Shown here in pieces: positions 4,877 to 7,005 of a stretch of DNA of 7,005 nt. The notes beneath the pieces were generated by a model that did not search any database, was not told the origin of the DNA, and was given only the letters and a program-made list of their open reading frames with translations. Each line of letters opens with the position of its first letter. Position 1 is the first letter of the stretch. Position numbers and translations under genes: made by a program. This DNA comes from an uncultured Eggerthellaceae bacterium (lineage in GTDB: Bacteria > Actinomycetota > Coriobacteriia > Coriobacteriales > Eggerthellaceae). The DNA is taken from the NCBI GenBank assembly GCA_934631995.1, contig CAKTYF010000100.1, forward strand, positions 1-7,005. The letters run 5' to 3'.

Positions 4877-6409
4877 ATGGAAAAACCGAAAGAAGAAGGC
4901 ACCGAGCAGGCTGCGACCGCCGATTGGGGCACCGCTGCCGAGCAGCCGCCTGTTCGTATTGCGATGGTCACGGGCTATCTGGGCGCCGGCAAAACCACGC
5001 TGCTGAACCACGTGCTCACGAATACGGAAGGCGTCCGCGCTGCTGTTATCGTGAACGACATCGGCGAGGTGAACATTGATGCCGAGCTCATTGCGCAAAC
5101 GGGCGCGGTGACCGAGATGGCCGACAGCCTGATTCCCATGACGAACGGCTGCATTTGCTGCTCGCTTTCCGAGGACCTGGCAGCTCAGCTGGCCCAACTG
5201 GCCGAGTCGGGCAACTTCGATTACATCATCATCGAGGCGTCTGGCATTTGCGAGCCTATGCCCATTGCGTACACCATTTCGGACTTTTGCGATTGGTCGC
5301 AAGGCAAACTCCCTGAAGAAATGCCTTATGACGAGCTTGCGGATAGCGAAGACGCCGAAGATACTGAAGAGGCTGAAAGCGGCAGCGAGCCTTCTGATTA
5401 CGCGGAAGTCGAAGACGCCGGCTACGAAGACGACGCTGAATATACGGAAATCAAGATTTCCGAGGCGCCGCTCATGCTTGACAACGTGGTTGCCGTGGTG
5501 GACTGCGCGCGCATGTTTGACGAGTTCAACGGCGGCCAGGATTTGGTGAGTGCAAATGAGGAAGATGACATTGCCAACTTGCTTATCAACCAAATCGAGT
5601 TTTGCTCCACGCTCATCCTGAACAAGGTGGACCAAGTGACCCCCGAGCAACTGGCCGAGCTGAAAGTGCTCATTCGCAGCTTGCAGAAGGACGCAATCAT
5701 CATCGAGGCTGTTCAGGGCGATGTTCCGCTGAACGAGATCCTGTATACCGATCGCTTTACGTTCGATAGCGTTTTTGATTCTGCGGGTTGGGTTGATGCG
5801 CTGGAAAACGGCGTGGAGGAAACGCACGAAGCCGATGGTCACGACCACCATCACCACGAGCATCACCATGATAGCGACGACCACGAGTGCACGTGCGACC
5901 ACGGTCACGACAACGGCGAAGGTGCAGGTCATGATCACGATGAATGCGACGATCCCGATTGCGCGTGCCATCACCACCATCATCATGAGGACGGTTCCTG
6001 CTGCTGCGGTCACGACCATGCCGACGGTCACGATCACGTGGCGGAATACGGCATTACAACGTTTGTGTATGAGCGCCGTCGTCCTTTTGCCATGGAGTCT
6101 TTGCGCGCGTTTGTGCGCGAATGGCCGGCAAGCATCATTCGTTGCAAGGGCATGGCCTGGGTTGATGACGATGAGGACACGTGCTTCCTGTTCGAGCAGG
6201 CGGGCAAGCGTTTCTACATGTCGCCGAACAGCCCGTGGATCGCATCGGCCACGCCTGAGGAGCGCGAAGCGATTTTGAATGCGAATCCGAACGCGCTTGA
6301 TGATTGGGATGATACGGTGGGCGACCGCCGCAACAAGTTAGTTGTTATTGGCAAGGACATGAACCGCACTGAAATCGAGGCGCGCCTCGACGAATGCTTG
6401 GTGCAATAG
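4877..6409 (+). CDS. COG0523 (CobW/ZNG-type) metal-handling GTPase with acidic insert and Cys/His-rich region
   Basis: The product is a cytoplasmic P-loop GTPase of the metallochaperone family that includes CobW, YjiA, YeiR and ZNG1. Over 510 residues: Walker A GYLGAGKTT (33-41); the diagnostic CxCC motif GCICC (91-95); Walker B region DYIIIEASGICEP (115-127); guanine-specificity NKVD (249-252); and a C-terminal CobW_C domain from about 392 (ITTFVYERRRPF, then FYMSPNSPW). Two insertions stand out. Residues 147-197 are strongly acidic and fall between the Walker B region and the next core strand. Residues 317-387 contain 24 His and 8 Cys, including HHHHEHHH and a run of six His followed by a CCC triplet, typical of a metal-binding or storage loop. 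GAGGAA lies just before ATG 4877. At roughly 400 residues, common family members are shorter. The metal is not decidable from sequence; zinc is most likely, with nickel or cobalt as alternatives. It is transcribed divergently from trmB. Confidence 0.9.
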   Translation: MEKPKEEGTEQAATADWGTAAEQPPVRIAMVTGYLGAGKTTLLNHVLTNTEGVRAAVIVNDIGEVNIDAELIAQTGAVTEMADSLIPMTNGCICCSLSEDLAAQLAQLAESGNFDYIIIEASGICEPMPIAYTISDFCDWSQGKLPEEMPYDELADSEDAEDTEEAESGSEPSDYAEVEDAGYEDDAEYTEIKISEAPLMLDNVVAVVDCARMFDEFNGGQDLVSANEEDDIANLLINQIEFCSTLILNKVDQVTPEQLAELKVLIRSLQKDAIIIEAVQGDVPLNEILYTDRFTFDSVFDSAGWVDALENGVEETHEADGHDHHHHEHHHDSDDHECTCDHGHDNGEGAGHDHDECDDPDCACHHHHHHEDGSCCCGHDHADGHDHVAEYGITTFVYERRRPFAMESLRAFVREWPASIIRCKGMAWVDDDEDTCFLFEQAGKRFYMSPNSPWIASATPEEREAILNANPNALDDWDDTVGDRRNKLVVIGKDMNRTEIEARLDECLVQ

Positions 6410-6461
6410 CGCTTTTCGCTTTTCGCGGTCGGGATTGCGCTTGTGCGCCCTGGATTTGAAG

Positions 6462-6515
6462 GCGGTTGTTGTCAAAGCGTCCGGTATTTCAGGCAAATCG
6501 ACGATATTCGGTGGT
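6462..6515 (+). repeat. 54-nt element, copy A (inverted partner at 6647-6700)
   Basis: Without gaps, 40 of 54 bases match the reverse complement of 6647-6700. The last 15 (6501-6515, ACGATATTCGGTGGT) are identical, and GCAAAT just before them is shared too. Copy A lies 52 nt after the GTPase stop codon and ends 9 nt before a terminator. Confidence 0.8.
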
Positions 6516-6524
6516 CAGGAATGA

Positions 6525-6566
6525 AAATCGGGGAGGCTCGAATGATTCTCCCCGATTTATTATTTC
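6525..6566 (+). terminator. Rho-independent terminator after the GTPase gene
   Basis: AAATCGGGGAG (6525-6535) and CTCCCCGATTT (6548-6558) are perfect 11-base complements around a 12-nt loop, followed by ATTATTTCTATT. On the minus strand the stem is followed by TTTTC, so it may work in both directions between the convergent genes. It lies 115 nt after the GTPase stop codon. Confidence 0.85.
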
Positions 6567-6604
6567 TATTATCCCAGGTCACAACGATACGTCGCATGCT
6601 GCCT

Positions 6605-6693
6605 TTTGAAAAACCGGTGCAAATGGGGTTTTGGAGCCAAAACCAAACCACCGAATATCGTGCATTTGCCCGAATTCGCACCCGTTTTTCCAA
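6605..6693. repeat. Nested inverted repeat with internal hairpin
   Basis: Bases 6605-6624 pair with 6674-6693 at 17 of 20 positions. Inside, GGTTTTGG (6627-6634) and CCAAAACC (6637-6644) form a perfect eight-base hairpin. The right outer arm is part of copy B of the 54-nt element. Transcribed from either strand this could fold into a branched RNA of about 90 nt. Confidence 0.6.
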
Positions 6694-6700
6694 CAAGCAC
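6647..6700 (-). repeat. 54-nt element, copy B (inverted partner of 6462-6515)
   Basis: This is the reverse-complement counterpart of copy A, with 40 of 54 identical and a 15-base identical core at 6647-6661. Copies A and B point toward each other around the terminator. The rest of the 368-nt convergent gap (6410-6777) shows no coding potential: reading frames there lack ribosome sites and recognisable products. Confidence 0.8.
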
Positions 6701-6777
6701 CCTGGTTTCCCGGTGCGCATCGGCACTTTTCGCAAGCGCAGCGGCCTGGTCTCATGCCAAGGGCCGGGATTTCGCGC

Positions 6778-7005
6778 TTAAATCAGCTTGCCGTTGCAGT
6801 GGTCAATCATGTGCTGGATGATTTCGGCCGTCCAGCCTTCGTAGTTGCGCTTCTTTGCAACCAACGCGCCATCGATAAGTTGCTCGAACTCCACGCGAAT
6901 CCAATCGAAGCGGCGCACCATCTGCGGGCCGGCTTCAGGCAGCGACAGGCATTCTTCGGGCATCTTTGACGGACGAAGCGCCTGGTTAAACGAGGGGTTG
7001 AACAT
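6778..7005 (-). CDS. Hypothetical protein of 75 residues, possibly continuing past the window edge
   Basis: The reading frame ends with TAA at 6778-6780 and shows an ATG exactly at the last three bases of the window, so the true start may be here or further right; no ribosome site can be inspected. The visible protein is mixed alpha-helical in character, soluble, with no signal or membrane segment. It contains MVRRFDWIRVEFEQLIDGAL (29-48) and ends YEGWTAEIIQHMIDHCNGKLI. I do not recognise a family. Composition and smooth codon use resemble the neighbouring genes, which supports it as coding. It converges on the GTPase gene across the structured 368-nt gap. Possibly the C-terminal part of a longer protein. 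Confidence 0.6.
   Translation of the reverse strand: MFNPSFNQALRPSKMPEECLSLPEAGPQMVRRFDWIRVEFEQLIDGALVAKKRNYEGWTAEIIQHMIDHCNGKLI

Noticed and set aside
4613..6037. Long minus-strand reading frame (474 codons) opposite the GTPase gene, starting with a Val/Met-rich stretch
   Set aside because: It is the antisense of the GTPase gene; the hydrophobic start is the mirror of the His/Asp codons. The plus-strand frame has every COG0523 motif.
6443..6969. Several 70-112 codon frames on both strands across 6443-6969
   Set aside because: They cross the terminator, inverted elements or the hypothetical gene in other frames; no ribosome site and no recognisable product.

Overview
The window is GC-rich and gene-dense. 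It reads like a bacterial chromosome, most probably an actinomycete of the class Coriobacteriia (Eggerthella-like). That placement is inferred from protein flavour, the Cys/His-rich COG0523 GTPase and the style of the intergenic repeats; no marker gene here proves it. I see no mobile element, CRISPR array, tRNA or rRNA.

Layout. At 1-308 (-) is the N-terminal third of a D-2-hydroxyacid dehydrogenase, cut by the window edge. It diverges from an RsuA-type 16S rRNA pseudouridine synthase at 473-1180 (+). A 209-nt convergent gap (1181-1389) carries an imperfect tandem duplication. Four minus-strand genes follow in the order of transcription: trmB (tRNA m7G46 methyltransferase, 3822-4646), a 47-residue single-span membrane protein (3519-3662), a nitrilase-superfamily omega-amidase-like hydrolase (2535-3335), and a Nop2/RsmB/RsmF-type rRNA m5C methyltransferase (1390-2433). 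The gaps between these four are 100-180 nt, so they are co-directional but not tightly packed. From a divergent promoter region at about 4780-4846 a COG0523 (CobW/ZNG-type) metal-handling GTPase runs rightwards (4877-6409). A 368-nt convergent region (6410-6777) holds a perfect rho-independent terminator flanked by two inverted copies of a 54-nt element. A small minus-strand ORF (6778-7005) of unknown function reaches the window edge.

Functional picture. Three of the eight genes modify RNA of the translation apparatus (RsuA-type, RsmB/F-type, TrmB). The hydrolase is probably metabolite repair (omega-amidase), and the GTPase probably serves metal (zinc, possibly nickel or cobalt) allocation. 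This is ordinary chromosomal housekeeping, not a defence or mobile island. The points that most deserve a second look are the inverted 54-nt element pair in 6410-6777, the loss of the usual catalytic-motif Asp in TrmB, the unannotated small membrane protein, and two places where a short tandem duplication includes the 3' end or stop codon of a gene.
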